Below are positions 23,788-38,200 of a DNA stretch of 64,000 nt, in pieces. Every line of letters begins with the position of its first letter. The stretch's first letter is position 1. The stretch is taken from contig VZRG01000004.1 of NCBI GenBank assembly GCA_013397435.1, forward strand, positions 1,098,504 through 1,162,503, in the 5' to 3' direction. The notes beneath the pieces were generated by a model, which had not been told where the DNA came from, searched no databases, and saw nothing but the letters and a program-made list of their open reading frames with translations. A program made the translations under genes and the position numbers. The stretch is from Erythrocercus mccallii (Eukaryota > Chordata > Aves > Passeriformes > Dicruridae).

Positions 23788-26773
23788 ATGGATACCTCCA
23801 TACACCTCACACATGTACATGGAGACAGGATTTTGTCCAACATACAGAATCATAACTCTGTCTTTGATACTCAGGCTTTCATCTGGAAACCCTGTTCCCA
23901 AATAATTTATAAGTAAATGGCAGAAATAGATTGATATAAAATATGAAAGTAAAATAAATAAGTTAAGAATGCAGAGGTACTAGTGCCTGGCAGGAAAGGA
24001 TCAAGGGGTGAGCCCAAAAGATGGAGGATTGCTTCGTGAGCATGTTTGGAGGTCTTAAGCATCTCGGGGCATCCTGGCAGACTCCACTGAGGAACTCCAG
24101 CAGCGGGATCACCTTTTTACTTTTCCTGCCCCCTTCATAAAAAGACACATTAATCTCCTCGGTGTGGGAGCCTTTACTAGCTGCATTGAAACAGTTCACC
24201 TTGAGATTTGGTTTAAACACAGCAAGTCCCCTGAGTTTTTTCCCCAGCTGTTAAGAAAGAAAAAAATTATTTGAACACTCACTTCGGGAAAGCTGCAGAC
24301 AAAGGCATTGCCTCTTCCCAGATGTGGATTCTGCCTGACTTTGAAGTGAATCTATTGAGTCATCCTTGAGACTATTCTGCATGTTCTGTCATTATGTTAA
24401 ACTGTTAATTGTCCTACTTTCCAACATAATGTATATTAGAGTCATTAAGATACACTGCTGTGGCAGGTTTTTGTCTCTAGCTATCTAGTTTAAAAAAAAC
24501 CATGTATTATCTGAGTCTCTGAGGTGTTGAGTATTTTCACTTGTCCTGTGAAAACTTGCCATTTATTCTAATGGAGGCAGAAATCAGGCTCAAGATGTTC
24601 CCCTGGCACGAGGAAAAGAGTCACAGGTGAAAAGCATAAAATAATAACAGATACACAAATACTTAAATCTCTTAAACTTTAAGAGAACATTGTCACTTTT
24701 CTGGGAAGCTGCAGCTGCATTTTAAAGTGTTATAGTGTGCTTTAGCTCACCAATTCCATACTGACAAGCTCATTCATGTCTGGACAGGAGCATTTTTTCA
24801 ATGGTTAAAATCTGTAGATATATGTTGGGGTTAGTTTGTCTTCTCTGGATAGTAGAACTTTTCCAAAATACTCTATCTGCTCCAGTCCTGTTCATGCCGT
24901 ATCAGTTTTAATACAGCACAGTCCACTAACAGAGACACTGAATACCACTAATAGGGATTTCAGGGACACTGAAATAAATCTTCTGTGCCTTCCTCAGCTG
25001 AGATTAGAATCTACTCCTAAATTTATAGCTCAACATTAGCTCAATATTCAAGTTATGCTTTCATTTTTTAACTAGAAGGTCTGTTATGTCCCCCAGTCTT
25101 CCCGGCTGGTTCACAACTAGAGAAATACATAAGAGGTCAGAAAATTTATTTCACTGCTTCCACAAGAAATTAATATAATTGATTAGCCACAGTATCTCAA
25201 GGCTTAGATCCATGCTTTGCAGAAGACATTCATAATATCCTGAAAGTTGAAATCCTGAAATATCATTTCACCGCAGTGAATAAGACCAAATCAGCTATTC
25301 GCTGCACTCAGTAAAGATACAGTATAGTGAACAGAATGATAAGCCTAGCTCACTGTTAGCACTGTAATGAAAGCAGCAAACCATGACAAGGTTAATCCCT
25401 GCCATTAAGAGTGACTATAACACACCTTGTTGATATTAATAAGGTCTTTGAGCTTTATTTTATAAAAGGCTTAATAAGTCATAGTGGGAAGTTGACCCAA
25501 ATATGCTGGTGATGCTTTTCTGTCATCGAATGATATGCCTGCTTCGCTACTGGTAGAGTAGGATGCTCTGTAGATCCTGTTCCTTAATCAGAGGTTAAAG
25601 CAGCTATCATGGTTTTAGATATGGAAAACTCTAAGAAATAGAGCATGTCTTACAGAGTTTTATAGTGCCACTCAAGACCTGTGCTGAGACCCACAGCACA
25701 GCCTATGCATCTCACAATCAGGATCATAACCTCTGCACCCCTTCTTTCCTGCATTTCATTTTTCTGCTATAAAAATGAAATATTGTCAGCATTACACTTT
25801 TATTTAATCCATTCCTTTATTGCTAATAAGATGGGAGGATCTTTAATGTCTAGTCCACTGAAATCTAGCAAGACTAAAACCCCTAACAGAGAAAAGCATG
25901 TGCTTGATTAGTTACCCAAGGAAAATAAACTATCAAAGCTCTTAGCAAACTGCAACTGAGGAGTGGTTTTACCTGCAGAATTTAAAGACAAAATGCAAAT
26001 GTTTCTGAACAAATGGTATATTCAGTACTCTAAGGGTTTTCAGTGTTCTTAGGGTTTGAGTGCTTTGTTGATTTTTCCCTGGAGTCTTACTGGGTGTTCT
26101 CTCTGTTCACAACTGTTCCACAATGCAAGCAGGCTGCAGATTGTTCACCAGCAATTTAAAGGATGTGTCAACAAACTAGCAGCTGAGATCTGTTAACTGG
26201 TTTTAACTGTGTTCAGACACATTATATTCTACTGGGATTTTCACCCGTGGTTAAATTACTGGTGTATATTCACATCAGTTTTAAGGTGCAAGAACAAAGT
26301 TAGTCCTGACTTGTCCACCATTCATTTAAAATAGGGCTTCCCATAAGGAACGGTGAAGCCAAGTTGTCATCCTTAACAAAACTTCCCCAAAAAGTCATCA
26401 CTTCAGTACTATAGAGTAATAAAGTAAAACCTTGTTATGGGTAGGCACTGAGAAGAGCAGCAGCAGAAAAGAAGTCATATGCTACCAGAGCTGCTTGCTA
26501 TATTCTTATCCTAGCTCACTTATATGTCACCCACTTTCCTTCTCTTTTTAATTGTGAGAGCTCTACAGACATGTGGCCTATCACATAATGCTTAATATGA
26601 TAGGTGCAACTTGCGGCCATGCAAATATCAAATTTACTGCCAAGTGAAATACCTACCAACAATGATGAGTATTTTGCTGTGAAAATGAACAAAAAAATGA
26701 AGATTACTGGAGCTGAGAAGAAATCTCAGGTTGTGGATTTTTTTCTCTGGTTTTTTGTTTTTAGGCAAGTAAC
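23788..26773. other. mostly non-coding stretch
   Basis: A 45-codon candidate exon on the minus strand at 24113-24247 is described in the findings. The remainder is AT-rich with no recognisable gene or repeat. Confidence 0.5.
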
Positions 26774-27322
26774 TTTCTTGGTAAGCTTAACCCAGCAGGT
26801 AGCTAAAAACCACCCAGGTACTCACTCACTCACTTTCTCCTGCTCCCAGTGGGTTGGGGTACAGAATTGGGGAAAAAAGAGTAAAATCTGTGGGTTGAGA
26901 TAAAGATAGTTAACCAGGACAGAAAAGGATGAGATAATAACAATAATAGAATTAGAGTGTAGTAAACAAGTGGTTGCTCACCACCCAGCAATTGATACCC
27001 AGCAGTTCCTGAGCAGCAGCCTCTTACTACTTTCCTCCTAATTTATATGTTTAGCATGATGCCATATAACATGGAAAATCCCACTGGCCAGTTTGGATCA
27101 GCTGATCTGGTTGTGTCTTCTCTCAATTTCTTGTGTTCCCCAGTCTACTAGCTGGTATGATAATAAGAGAAGCTGCAAAGTCCATGACTAAGCGTAAAAA
27201 CTGCTTAATGACAACTGAATCATCAATGTGTTATCAACATTATTCTCATATTAAATTTAAACCACAGCATTATACCAGCAACTAGGAAGAAAATTAACTG
27301 TATCCTAGCTAAAACTAGGACA
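26774..27322 (-). mobile_element. solo LTR of a very common avian ERV family
   Basis: Read on the minus strand it begins TGTCCTAGTTTTAGCTAGGA, then TTAATTTTCTTCCTAGTTGC, and contains GAATAATGTTGATAACACA and CTGGCCAGTGGG. This is the order of the widespread bird LTR that starts TGTCCTGGTTTTGGCTGGGA. A TATA-like ATATAAA lies at 27042-27048 on the minus strand. Flanks GTAAC (26769-26773) and GTAGT (27323-27327) could be a worn 5-bp duplication, as in ERVL. The left terminus has lost its expected TG. Divergence throughout marks an old copy with no coding capacity. Confidence 0.88.
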
Positions 27323-30300
27323 GTAGTTGAAAGTATAAAAGGTTCAACTTCTTGGTTGACAAATTAGAGGTAAAGCTAAAACACAAAGGTGACTAGATGA
27401 CCTTAGTCAGGGTAACATTTTCTCACATCTTATTCTTGCATGTTTGCATGCTCTTGCTCTTGATGTATTGTTCTTGATTTCACCCTTTCCTAGCAGAACG
27501 TCAAAAGCTTCTTTCTGATGTCTTTTTGGCTTCTGTCTCATCACTCCTGCTCTAAGGTAAGCAGGTTATAATTATGGCCTTCTTATGAGAGAAAGGTTTA
27601 TGAAGTGTATCTTTAAGCAGTTTCAGAAGGCTGTGTGATAGATATTTGTCTCCAGGGGAGCCCACTTCAGCCTCGTCTCAGTGTGCCATTAACACAGAAG
27701 CCATAACTGCCCATTTCTTGGGACACTCAGGGAACACAAAATCAAGGGCTACATATACCATATGGGAAATGGGAGCTTCAATGCTCTTTGTTTCATTGGT
27801 TTGTTACTAGCAATCTTTGATTCTGAGTGTGTGAAAAATTGAGTGCAAAATGCCACAAATCATTGCCAAAATATTTATGAACACAAACAAGTAACAATAA
27901 GGTTTCTGATGCTGTTATCATGATGAATGACACCATGTATGCAACCTCAGCACAGCTTACTCAGTGCCACCGTGATTTCTGTTCAAAAATTATTCATCCC
28001 AGAGGAAGGTCATGCTACCTTGGTGAGTTGTCATGAATTTCCCAGACAGTATGTGAGAATATGTTTGAATTAAATGGAAAAAGCCCACTCCCATAAGTTA
28101 ATGATAGAGGTTTTTACAAGGTCTAAGAAAAGCAATTATTTTAAACTACAAGCCAACAAAATATTCCCTTTGTTTTTCTCAGAGCTATCCTTGACTTTCA
28201 GAGCTGGAAGACAGCTACAGGCAAGAGGGCAGCTGAACTAGTCAAGGAGGAGCTGCAATTAGTTTCTAAAGCTCCTCTAAGTGGTATAGGGAGTGCTTGA
28301 ACACCCATCCTGAGGCTTTGGTGAGGAATAAGGTACCCATCTATACATTTTAAATAGGGTCTGCCCCCAAGTTCACCTGCTAAATCAAAGGCAAGTCCTG
28401 GTGGGAAACATGCAGGAAATTAGACAATGCCAAAGATAAGGTTATAAAGGAAGCTTTGGGGGGAACAACATGAGCAGCCAATAACTGAAGACCTCATCTC
28501 CTGATGAAAATCCAGTGAGTAAGATTTATGTTTCCCAGACAGTGCTGAAGAACAAAGAGAAATGCTTAGAGATGTGCAGGAACTGGGAACACAGGTTTCC
28601 AGCATGCACACTGAGGAACCCAGGAAAAAGAGAAGGCCTCTTGCCATACTCAGAAGTGAGAGCCAGCAGGGGAAGAAAAATATGTTATTGTGTTACACTT
28701 TTGCTGTGCATGAAAGTAAAGTTTCATTGAAAAAACCTTTTTTTTTTAGAGATGCTTTATGCAGATGTCAAACATTTGGGCTGTTGTGCTAATGCAGACA
28801 AGAGAAAAAAACCCCAAATCATGTACTAAAAAGGTTCAAACTAAGCAGAGTCACTCTGGCTTAAATGCAGACTGCTTCGTCACCTTGATGGATTCATCAC
28901 GTCACGCTTCTGTGCCAGCCTTCACACCAGAAGGTATTCACAGAAACCTGGAGTGTCACATTTGCTCTTCAGTCATTTCTTACAAATTGAGTACAAATAG
29001 CTCTTCTCATGTCCAGAAAACTTGTTGTAATAATGCCTTCTTTTTTTTTTTCTTTTTCCCAAAGTTTCTGATATGGTGTGACATGGAAGAAATAAACTTA
29101 TGCCTGCACTGGGGACACATAGGTTCCATACAAGGCGGAGCATACACATACATGCAGATTGCAAAGCTGGTCCTGGATCACTCTGACTAAATGTCACCAT
29201 CAAATGCTTCTTAATGCCCCATTTCAACGTAGATTGACTGAGTAGTCAAAAGTCTGATTTTAGTTATTTTGATGGAAATCTAGCAAATTTTTTTGGTGGT
29301 ACACATAGTTACTCCAAAAATGAAGGTAGAAGAATTTCCTCAAAATTTCACCCAGGAATATTTCCAGATGAGATGAACATAATATGGTTTAAAAAGTTGA
29401 CTGTAATGTTAGGTTGCAATGCCCATAAAAATTACTTTTAATTGATTTCTTTGATCTTCAAAGCCAGTTTGTCATTGGTCTATCTCAGGTTTTTTTGTTC
29501 TCTCCCCAGTATTGATTACCTACTGAATTTTCAGTAGATTACAAGGTTTATTCTTGTTAATCTATTTGCTACTGGTTTAATGGATTTGGACATAACAAAT
29601 TCAAAGATGGTCCTTGTTCTCAGTCCCCAAAATATGTGCCTAAAAGTATACATAACATTCTAATCACTCTGCTCCATAATTCGTATTTAAAAGACTGTTT
29701 TTCCTTGATGTAAATAGGGAAAAGTTAAATATCAGCATTCATATCAAATGAATCTTACTCCAGCAAATTTAGTACAGATTTAAATAATGAGATATGTTAC
29801 ACTTTGCTGTAAAATGATCAGAAAACTGATAAAAATTGCAAAGTTGGACAGTTTATTCTAATTTGGCAATACTGGTCATGCAAATACAAGTCATTTGGAA
29901 AAAATGATCTCAGAGAAAAACTCATAAAAACTGCCACTATTCAAGAAAACATAGTAAATATAGTGCCATGTATTTCTTAAAGCAGGTCATATATCAAAAT
30001 TTACTACATATCTCAGGTCATACCTCAGGAGATTTACTACAAACTTACTGGAAGGTTTGTAGCTGTAACCTGATAGGATGTGCAGCCTTCCATTCTCTAA
30101 GCATTGTGTGCCTGAGGGAGGTTTTGTTGACTTGAACAGATTTTCTCCCAACTTGTACCAACCTAAGTGAAAGAATCAAGCTCTGCATGTAAGCATTCTG
30201 CTGGTTAACTAAAAACCTGAGGGAAAATTGGGTGATGGCATTCATCATATTTCTCCACCCCTAAGATGTTGCAAGATATGATCAAATGCAATGCAGGATG

Positions 30301-32194
30301 CTTAATCTTATTTGCATATTTTCTCATCATTTTATTCAAGACACTGAAAAAAAAAAGTAACTATCGCTTTTTGTGGATAACAAATGTAAACTATTTGAAG
30401 GTGTGTTCAAGGACAGTTCTGCTCATTTCAGACTTCCTTTGGTGGCACAGGCTTTGCAGTTTTTCCAGCCTCAATTGTTATGCAGGACATTGAAAGTTAT
30501 TGAAAATTTCATAATATTTGTACTTGAGAGACATGAGAGTGTAGTAGTACAAGTCTGATTACTTTCATTTAAAATATATTAATGCTACAGATTATCTTTT
30601 TAAGTGTAGTTCATTTCTGGCTTACTTGTGATGACTTGCAGAGTGGTTAATTACTGCTTGGAGACAAAAATTGTGGCACTGAGGTCATTAAAAAAAGAAA
30701 GATATAGTAAGTACAAAAAAAAAAAAGGAAAGGTTTGGGGGGTTTTTTAGATCTGGTTACTTTGTCCAGAAGGGGATACATTTTTACAGGATGCATAAAG
30801 CAGAAATACTTATCTTGAAGCAAAACCACAGTGTTTTCCTTTCTGTTTTTAGAATCAACCATTTGATTGCTCTATAATATTGTTAGACAGATCATTCATT
30901 GTTACTATTTTTTATTGCAATGCTTGCCCTGCCATTGAACTGGAAAATTAGGGTCGTGTGTCTTAAAGTTTTAGGTAATTCTCAGCTCTCCCTCAAATTC
31001 TGTTGATGGTACACAAAGAAAATTTCCTGAAGAAAAAGTGGTGAAGCTATAAGAAAAATTGAGAAAAAAATCTAAATATTTTTTATGTTGTAGTTGTATT
31101 AGCTTCATATTCCCTCCAAACAGTCTTGAATTTGACGCCTGCCATGTTAATCCAGAACCGTTCCTCTCATCAACATCATGCCCAAACTTGATTGCCTCCT
31201 GTTTCCCAGGAAACCTATGAGAAATTGCTAGAAAGAAAACACCTTGCAAAATCTGATCCAACAAAGTAGTCAGTTTTTTAAGTGAGCACCTCAGCCTAAA
31301 CCATAAACCAAGCAAACAAATTTGCTCTCAGAGACCTGATTAGAAAAGGGATTTGCTACTGCCTGCCTGAAAGCTGGTAAAACACAGAGGCAGAGAACAG
31401 GACTGTCACATTAACTTAGTTAATTGAAACCAAGGGAAAAGCATATTCTCAAATGTATGGGAGCCCAAACAGCTTATTTTTTAATGGGAAACATAAATAC
31501 TCATGTTTCTTGGAGTAAAATAGAGGTGTTGAATTTTGAGAATTTAACAAGAAAGAAAGTGTGTTTTAAGTGCTCAGACTCCTACCCAGGAAAAAAAAGA
31601 CCCTTGTAGTAGATATTTACCACTCTGTCTGGATTGCATGCAATTAACAGTCAGGTTTTTTTTCTAATCTGATTCACACAAAAAGACATTTCTCTCCACC
31701 TTTTTCTATTTAATCCAAAGTTTAAATCAAGATGGCTGACAATGCCAGACAGCCCTGCCTTCATCCCAGAACACCTGTTTGTTTCTCAGGATTCCATCCA
31801 CCAAGAAGTCAATTCTCAGTGTGCTGGGCCATAGTCCAACCACAGTAAAATGAAAAAAAAATGAAGCCATTGGAGATTTACCTGACTTGTTGATACCTCA
31901 GAGTAGTTACTTTTTATTAATTTGATTGGTTTAAGGCTTAAGCCTGTATCAAAAACTGGGTTCTAACAGGCTCTGAAATAGATTTTGTTCTAATTAGGCA
32001 CTTTCCTCTCCCATGAGAACAGATATGCATTCACAGATACACACTTTCTACATTGCTAGGGTCTTTCTCACTGCTGGCAGAGTCTCCTCCATTACAGGAT
32101 TATTTTATGTGCATATGGGATGAACTACATATATTACAATTTCTTATTTTGCCTTTTCCCCACATATTTTGTATGTACCTTACTATCACCCAGG
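27323..32194. other. mostly non-coding stretch
   Basis: Contains a 60-base segment with strong splice signals (27497-27556, see findings), a T-run near 28738-28748 and a 12-base A-run at 30715-30726. The longest frame, at 28759-29190, includes a homopolymer-encoded Phe run and looks spurious. Confidence 0.5.
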
Positions 32195-32262
32195 AATGAC
32201 CATACTAGGTTATATCAAAAGTCCAGTAGCTCGTTCTCCTCTGTGATTAGAGCCAAAAGTAG
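32195..32262 (+). repeat. possible ancient LINE (L3/CR1-like) relic
   Basis: CCATACTAGGTTATATCAAA followed by AGTCCAGTAGCTCGTTCTCC resembles an old reptile and bird repeat that I remember in the form TACTGGGTCAGACCAAAGGT then CCATCTAGCCCAGTATCCT. The spacing agrees and later AGTGGCCAAT-like bases follow as AGAGCCAAAA. The match is worn and only about 70 bp is visible. Confidence 0.35.
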
Positions 32263-35200
32263 ATTCTTAATATAAAATTTTAGATTTAAGTACAGCATGG
32301 AGCATTAGATCCCCATTATATACTCTGAGTTTTCAATTTTCTATTACTCAGAGAAGTCAGCATGACTTTGAAAATAGAGATAAATGTTCACAGAGAACTT
32401 TCAGTCACTCTGTTTTAATCTCTGAACATTCCAGACTTGGATGACTTGCAAGGATAAGAAGAGAAACAGCTCTCTGCTGCCACTGGGAGATAGAAGAAGA
32501 GCTAACTTGGGCATACTTTATTCATGTAAACTAAATTCAGCCAAATATACCTATGCTTCCTGTTGTATTTTTAAAGGGACATTAAATGGCACATGAAAAT
32601 GTTTTTCTTAAAGGGAACTGAAATGCGCCCTGTACTCACATAGCACCCCAAAGTTGCACTCCCACGTACCCAAGAAGTTGTAGGCAAGTGGGGAAGAAAT
32701 ACCACCAAGATGTTACATCAGATTTTCACTGTTAAATTTCTAGTGCCTTGAAGTTGAAAAGATCAGGAAAAAAACTTATTTCCACATTCACTATCACTAG
32801 GTTGCTTGACAGATTAAACTGAACTTCCTTGAATTGAATTATGTGTTCTGACCTGCTTCATAGACTAAAACTTCATTACATTCTGCCTCCAGACCTCATC
32901 TTCCAAACACATAACGTTAATAAAATTATTTTTCTCTTTTTAGTGTCAGTACCTCCCACTGACTGCCAAAACCATTCCTTACCAATTATAGCTCATATTC
33001 TCAGAGGTGCATGAGTTGTCATGTTACCCACACACAAGCCTTTATTCCCCTTCCCCATTTTTACACACGCCTTTTATTTCCCTCCTCCTCTCTTTCTCTT
33101 TCATGCAGCTCTGAGGGGACCAGTTCCATCACTAAGACCCCAGTGATGTTGCATGTGGAGAGGACAGAGTGCAGAGCACCAATCTAATGTGTGATATACC
33201 AGCTAATGTGTGCTCAAGAAGCCCATGCTCAGCTGAGCAAATGCCTTCACAGCATGGCTGTCAGCCAGGAACTAAAGATTGATGTTGGGCCAGAAAAAAG
33301 GTAAAAGATGTGGAACTATGCTTTCTGCACGTATTCAGTACATTTGGATTAAGTCAAGAGATTTAAACAGCCCTCAAGTCCAGATGATGAGAACATTAAT
33401 GTATGTATTGATGTAGAATTTTGAACAACAAACCCAACAACAAACAGCTGTTTCAGTTCAGGAGATGTGCTGGAATCCCTCAAGTTTTCATTTTTATCTT
33501 CTTGCCTTGTCCCAGGAAGCACAAGGCTTGAACTCAGAAGGCCAAGCTTATTTTATTTCCTCGGCATAGAATTTGCATCTATGCCCACCCAAATGAAAAT
33601 TTTTGTTTATCAAATGTAGAAAGAACAGAGATACTCTAAAGCAGAATATATATGCCTGTAAATTTTTCAGGGATTACACAGGGAGTCTGACAGAAGCCTT
33701 TAAACTTTGTTGTTATTATTAGAATAATTTCATAGGTCCATATCCAGCTGCCCACTCTTTATTTTATCAAGAATCTTCTGGTAGCAGACACAACATTCTC
33801 TTCTGGCATCTGGAGATTACATGACAATTTCCACTTTCATTTATAATGAAAAAAATCTCCCAAGTTCACAAAGAAGGTCTTGAAACTAGGAACAAAATAT
33901 AAGCAGCAAATAAAAAGATGACATTTTTAAAAATTGATTTTGAAGTCTGTCTCACCAGAGTCTGAAGGCATCCCTTATGATTTCAGGCTGGTGATTACTA
34001 AGCCATTAAGGCTTAGCTCTGAGGCTGGCTCTGACCCCTGCAAATTTGTACAGAGCTGGGATTTAGGATCTTGGCTCTTGGTCTGACTAATCTAGGAAAC
34101 AAAAGACATGTAATAAGGAAGAAAGTACACCTAGGGGAACAAGACATCTAGTACTCAATGAGGGACAAAGCCAAAAGGAGGGATGAGCCCTCAGCAGAGA
34201 CAGAAATGGTGTCAGTATCTTGGTTACAGTACACCTGGCTGTGGTCCTCACCAGCCAGTAATCGCTTTGGGATTCTTCAAGATAAAGAGACTTCCCTGAG
34301 TACTAGTGATCATTACTGAAGCATGCAGATCTGTTTTCACAGCTGGATGCCCTGATGCCCACAGCTAGTGCTGCTTGAAGCAGTGCTCATTCAAGCTACC
34401 TGCCAATGCAACTCCACAGATCAGCCAAATGCCAGGATTGAAAGCAGTGTCTATGCCTTAAACTTAGTTTCTTTGCAATTTAAATTAGATACATTAACCT
34501 AATGTTTGATATCCTTAGTGACAGTTTGAAGGACATCCCAAAAAAAGGAAACCCTGTCCAGCCAACACAAGCACTTCATACATTGACAATAAATCTCCCC
34601 ATATCTTACTTTGCAGTATGAGAAAAAATAGCAAAACTTTAAGAAAGGTAATTAATTTCTACACTGATAAGAATCTCCTTCGTAAAAAAAAAAAAACACC
34701 GTTTCACTCTTTGCAGACTAAAACCATTCTGAAAGAGCTTATCTGAAAACCCCTCTCCTCATTTCATTAAGTGCCAAGGTTTTGTCAGGCTGAGTCAGGT
34801 GAAGACCAATGGGCAGGAGAGCCCTTCACACAGGTGATAGGTAAAAAAGAATACTTCCTATTACCCAGTTTGGAGCAAAAGGGAATTGGCCTGCTTTTAG
34901 CCTTCCTTCGGTCTTTTAGCATTTGCACGTCTAGGAGTGACCTCTTTTGTCCTTCACCGAGAATTCTGACTGGAGGAGGTTGCTTTGGAGTATCAGGAAG
35001 GCATTCTTCCATCTAGGCCTGTATAGACCCCCAGCTCATCCCATCTTCTTCCTGGTGCCACACAGGCACAGTTAGGGCATTAGATTTCAAAGTGTAACAC
35101 TCCCATTAAAGCACTTTACATAGTCATCTAGCTCAACACACTTGCAGTTACTGCCCAAACTGGAGTTCATTGCACTGCCACAAAACTGGAGATGGAGGGA

Positions 35201-38200
35201 GCAGTGCACGTAGGTCTGTTTATGATACCACCCTGGTGGAAACTCAGTGAACTCATGCCCTGGAGCAACTTGAAAAATAGCTGGTGCATCAGTTTAATAA
35301 ACTTGCAGCCTATGTTGTCTTCAGTTGCATATGTTTGGATCAGTGACTTACTGTTCAATCCATTTCTAATGTGTTACTGGAAACTGCACTTATATTTTAC
35401 CTGGTTTGAAAACACAGCTATGTATTGTATTTACTGCCACTCAGCAGTTTTTCCCTGGATCCTCATCCATTTCCAGGCTCTGCAATACCCTCTTTGCCCT
35501 TGTCCAGTCTGAAAGTTAACAGACCTTTAATTCAGCGAGAGCAGAGTCCTGCCCCTCCCCATCACAGAGCATAACCAGAGACAGCAGGCAGGGCACAAGT
35601 TCTGAGCAAGAGCTGCTAATTATCTTGTGGTCATTCATAAGCAGCACTGAAGTCAAATTTACGAACTTCTGCACCCCCAGATCCTTTGCCCAGCCTTTTA
35701 AAGGACTTGATCTCATTCCTAAAGGCTTCCAGGACTCAGCTTCTCAGCCTATCTATCCCTTGCTATGCTGACAAGTATTTTTTCCTCATCCATGTATTCA
35801 AAGCAGAAGCTAAGAATGCAAAGGTTGTTCACTTCCAAAAGCCTCTCTCCATGGACAGGTCTGTGATGTCTCTCATGATGACTAGCACCATGCTGGCATG
35901 CAAATTTGCTAAATGTAACCAGGGAAACAGGGTTCTTAATACCATACACTTCTCAGAGCACTTGCTGGAGGCAGAATAGCATCTCTGGTATCTGTATGCT
36001 GTCACTCACCTCTGGGAATGCAATTTAAAAATAATTATATATGTTTAATGAAGAATAGGAAAGAAATGTGTTGCATGTAAATACAGCCTGACAGTCCTCT
36101 CAATGAATGGACTGATTTCATCAGGAAATCTGATGGAGCAGAATAATAGTACTGATTTGGTTTTTATTCCCACTGGAAAGCAGAGTAGATTCACAGGAAA
36201 TATGCCTCTGCTTAGGCGATCTAGGTAAAATTTTTTGTTAGAATGTGTCTGGCCATGTGGAAAGGTCTAACATGCTGGGAGGGAAGCAAGATTATGGCAT
36301 GTGTGGGCATCAGTGCTATCTGAGACAAACAAACAAACAAACAAACTTGAAATTTTGAGACAGCCTGAATAATGAGAAGAATTATGAGTTTATGAATAAA
36401 AGCTTGATCCTGCCCTGATCTGCTAGTCACCCATAATATACCCAGTCAAGTGCCTGCTGAAGGGGGACTATCTGGGACATGAACCAGGGAATATGAACTG
36501 TGAAGGAACTCAAAAAGGGGTGAAGCTTATGCCTGGGTTTGGGGGATGTTCATGGTCTCTGTGGATGCAGCACACCTCTCATAGGCTTTTGTTCCTCATA
36601 TTTTCCACCATGCCAGCATTAGGCCATGCTTAACAGTCCACTTCCAGCCTAAACACCTCTTGCAAAGCCGTACCAGAATAGGATGCCAAGAGGAAAATAC
36701 TCAGCTATGAGAAGAGCAGAATTCATTCCTTTTGGGAAATCTCTGCTGTAGATGTGATGTCAGTGTGAGTCAAGCTAATTAACCTTTGAGAGCAGTCAGG
36801 GTGGCATAGAGCAGGGGCAGGAAGCCACTGGAGAGCTGTGAAGATACAGGATCAACGTGCAGTTCTAGGGTGGCAACGGGACGGGGGGGTACCGTGCTGG
36901 AGTCAGCAAACATAGAGAGAAGAGAGGAGGGCTGATTGTGTGTTGCAAACTCACGAAGAATGTTGAGTCTTTCAGAATGAGCAAAATTTTAACTAGAACA
37001 ATTAATGAGATAAAAAGTAGGATCCTTGTCTCCTCTCAATCCCTGACATGCATCTCCTGCCTCTCTGGGTTCTTCATTAGGTTCTTTATATTTAAGGGTC
37101 AGAGGTCCACTCTGCTAGTCCTAAACCCAAATGTTAAAAAATCATTTAGACAGAAGTAACATTCTACCACTTACTCAATGACTGTAATATAAAGAACCTC
37201 AACGTATATCAATGAATGGGACATGAATAAATGAGAAATACACATAATATCATTGATGATGAATGGAAACATTTTAGCTGTTTCAAGTGAATTGCAAAAA
37301 AGTCTGACCATTCAACACATTTTGAAGGAGAACTTCAAAATCTGAAAATCCCCCCAGAGCTTCTAGAAATGTATCTAGAGTGTCTCAGAATGCTCATGGT
37401 AGGAAATATCAGGGAAAAATGTCTTTTTATGGCTTTCAGTATTTCCTGATTTCCTTTAAATCAGATGTACCAAAAAATACCTGTGGTATTTTCATAATTC
37501 CACTTTTTCTTCCACAGATTCCAGAAAGTGACAACATGCAAGAAAACATATGTTTTAACCCTATTCCTAACCTCAAAAAAAAATTGTATTTTAAAAGCTC
37601 AAGTTAAATGTTACTTTCTGTTACATGTCATTTGTGTCTCCTTTTGGCTTGTCCATGACTTTCGTCACCACACTTCACACCAACTGGACTTCCGGAATTT
37701 GTTTTTTGGACATTGTGTTTTCTCAATTCATTCTGTAAAAGAAGGATGTTACATGGAACAAATATACCTTTCTTACATAGGTGTTGACCTACTTGATGAT
37801 GGCCTTCAGAGGTCCCAATCTGTGTCTCAAGCCTGAACAATGGCACAGCTCTGCGTGACTCAAAAGTCAAGCAAGATATACTAATTTTGAATGTATCAGT
37901 GCTCAGTATCACACTGAGTGAAATCTGGCACAAAACCTAATGCATAGGTGCCAAAAGTTTATTGGGAGGTTTATGAAATCTAATTGAGCTCCAAGTTCTG
38001 CATTTTCCTGACAGAAGAGCCTCGTGTGGCATTATGATGTCACTGAGTTCCACCAAGACTGGGTGCAGACTGACTGAATGTGGAGCAAGTGGAGAACCTC
38101 TTCCATTAGATAGCATTGATGCCAGGAAAAAAATACAAGAAATACAAGAAAGGTGGTGTCTTAACTAGAGAAAACATAATAGGCATTAGTGATCTATAGG

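Noticed and set aside
28759..29190. 143-codon plus-strand frame
   Set aside because: Contains a Phe run from a T homopolymer, has no motif and no family resemblance.
30971..31315. 114-codon minus-strand frame; a short part faintly resembles inositol-trisphosphate receptor sequence (GG, L, Q/H, K, KYL)
   Set aside because: The resemblance covers only a few residues and the flanking residues do not fit, so it was judged coincidental.
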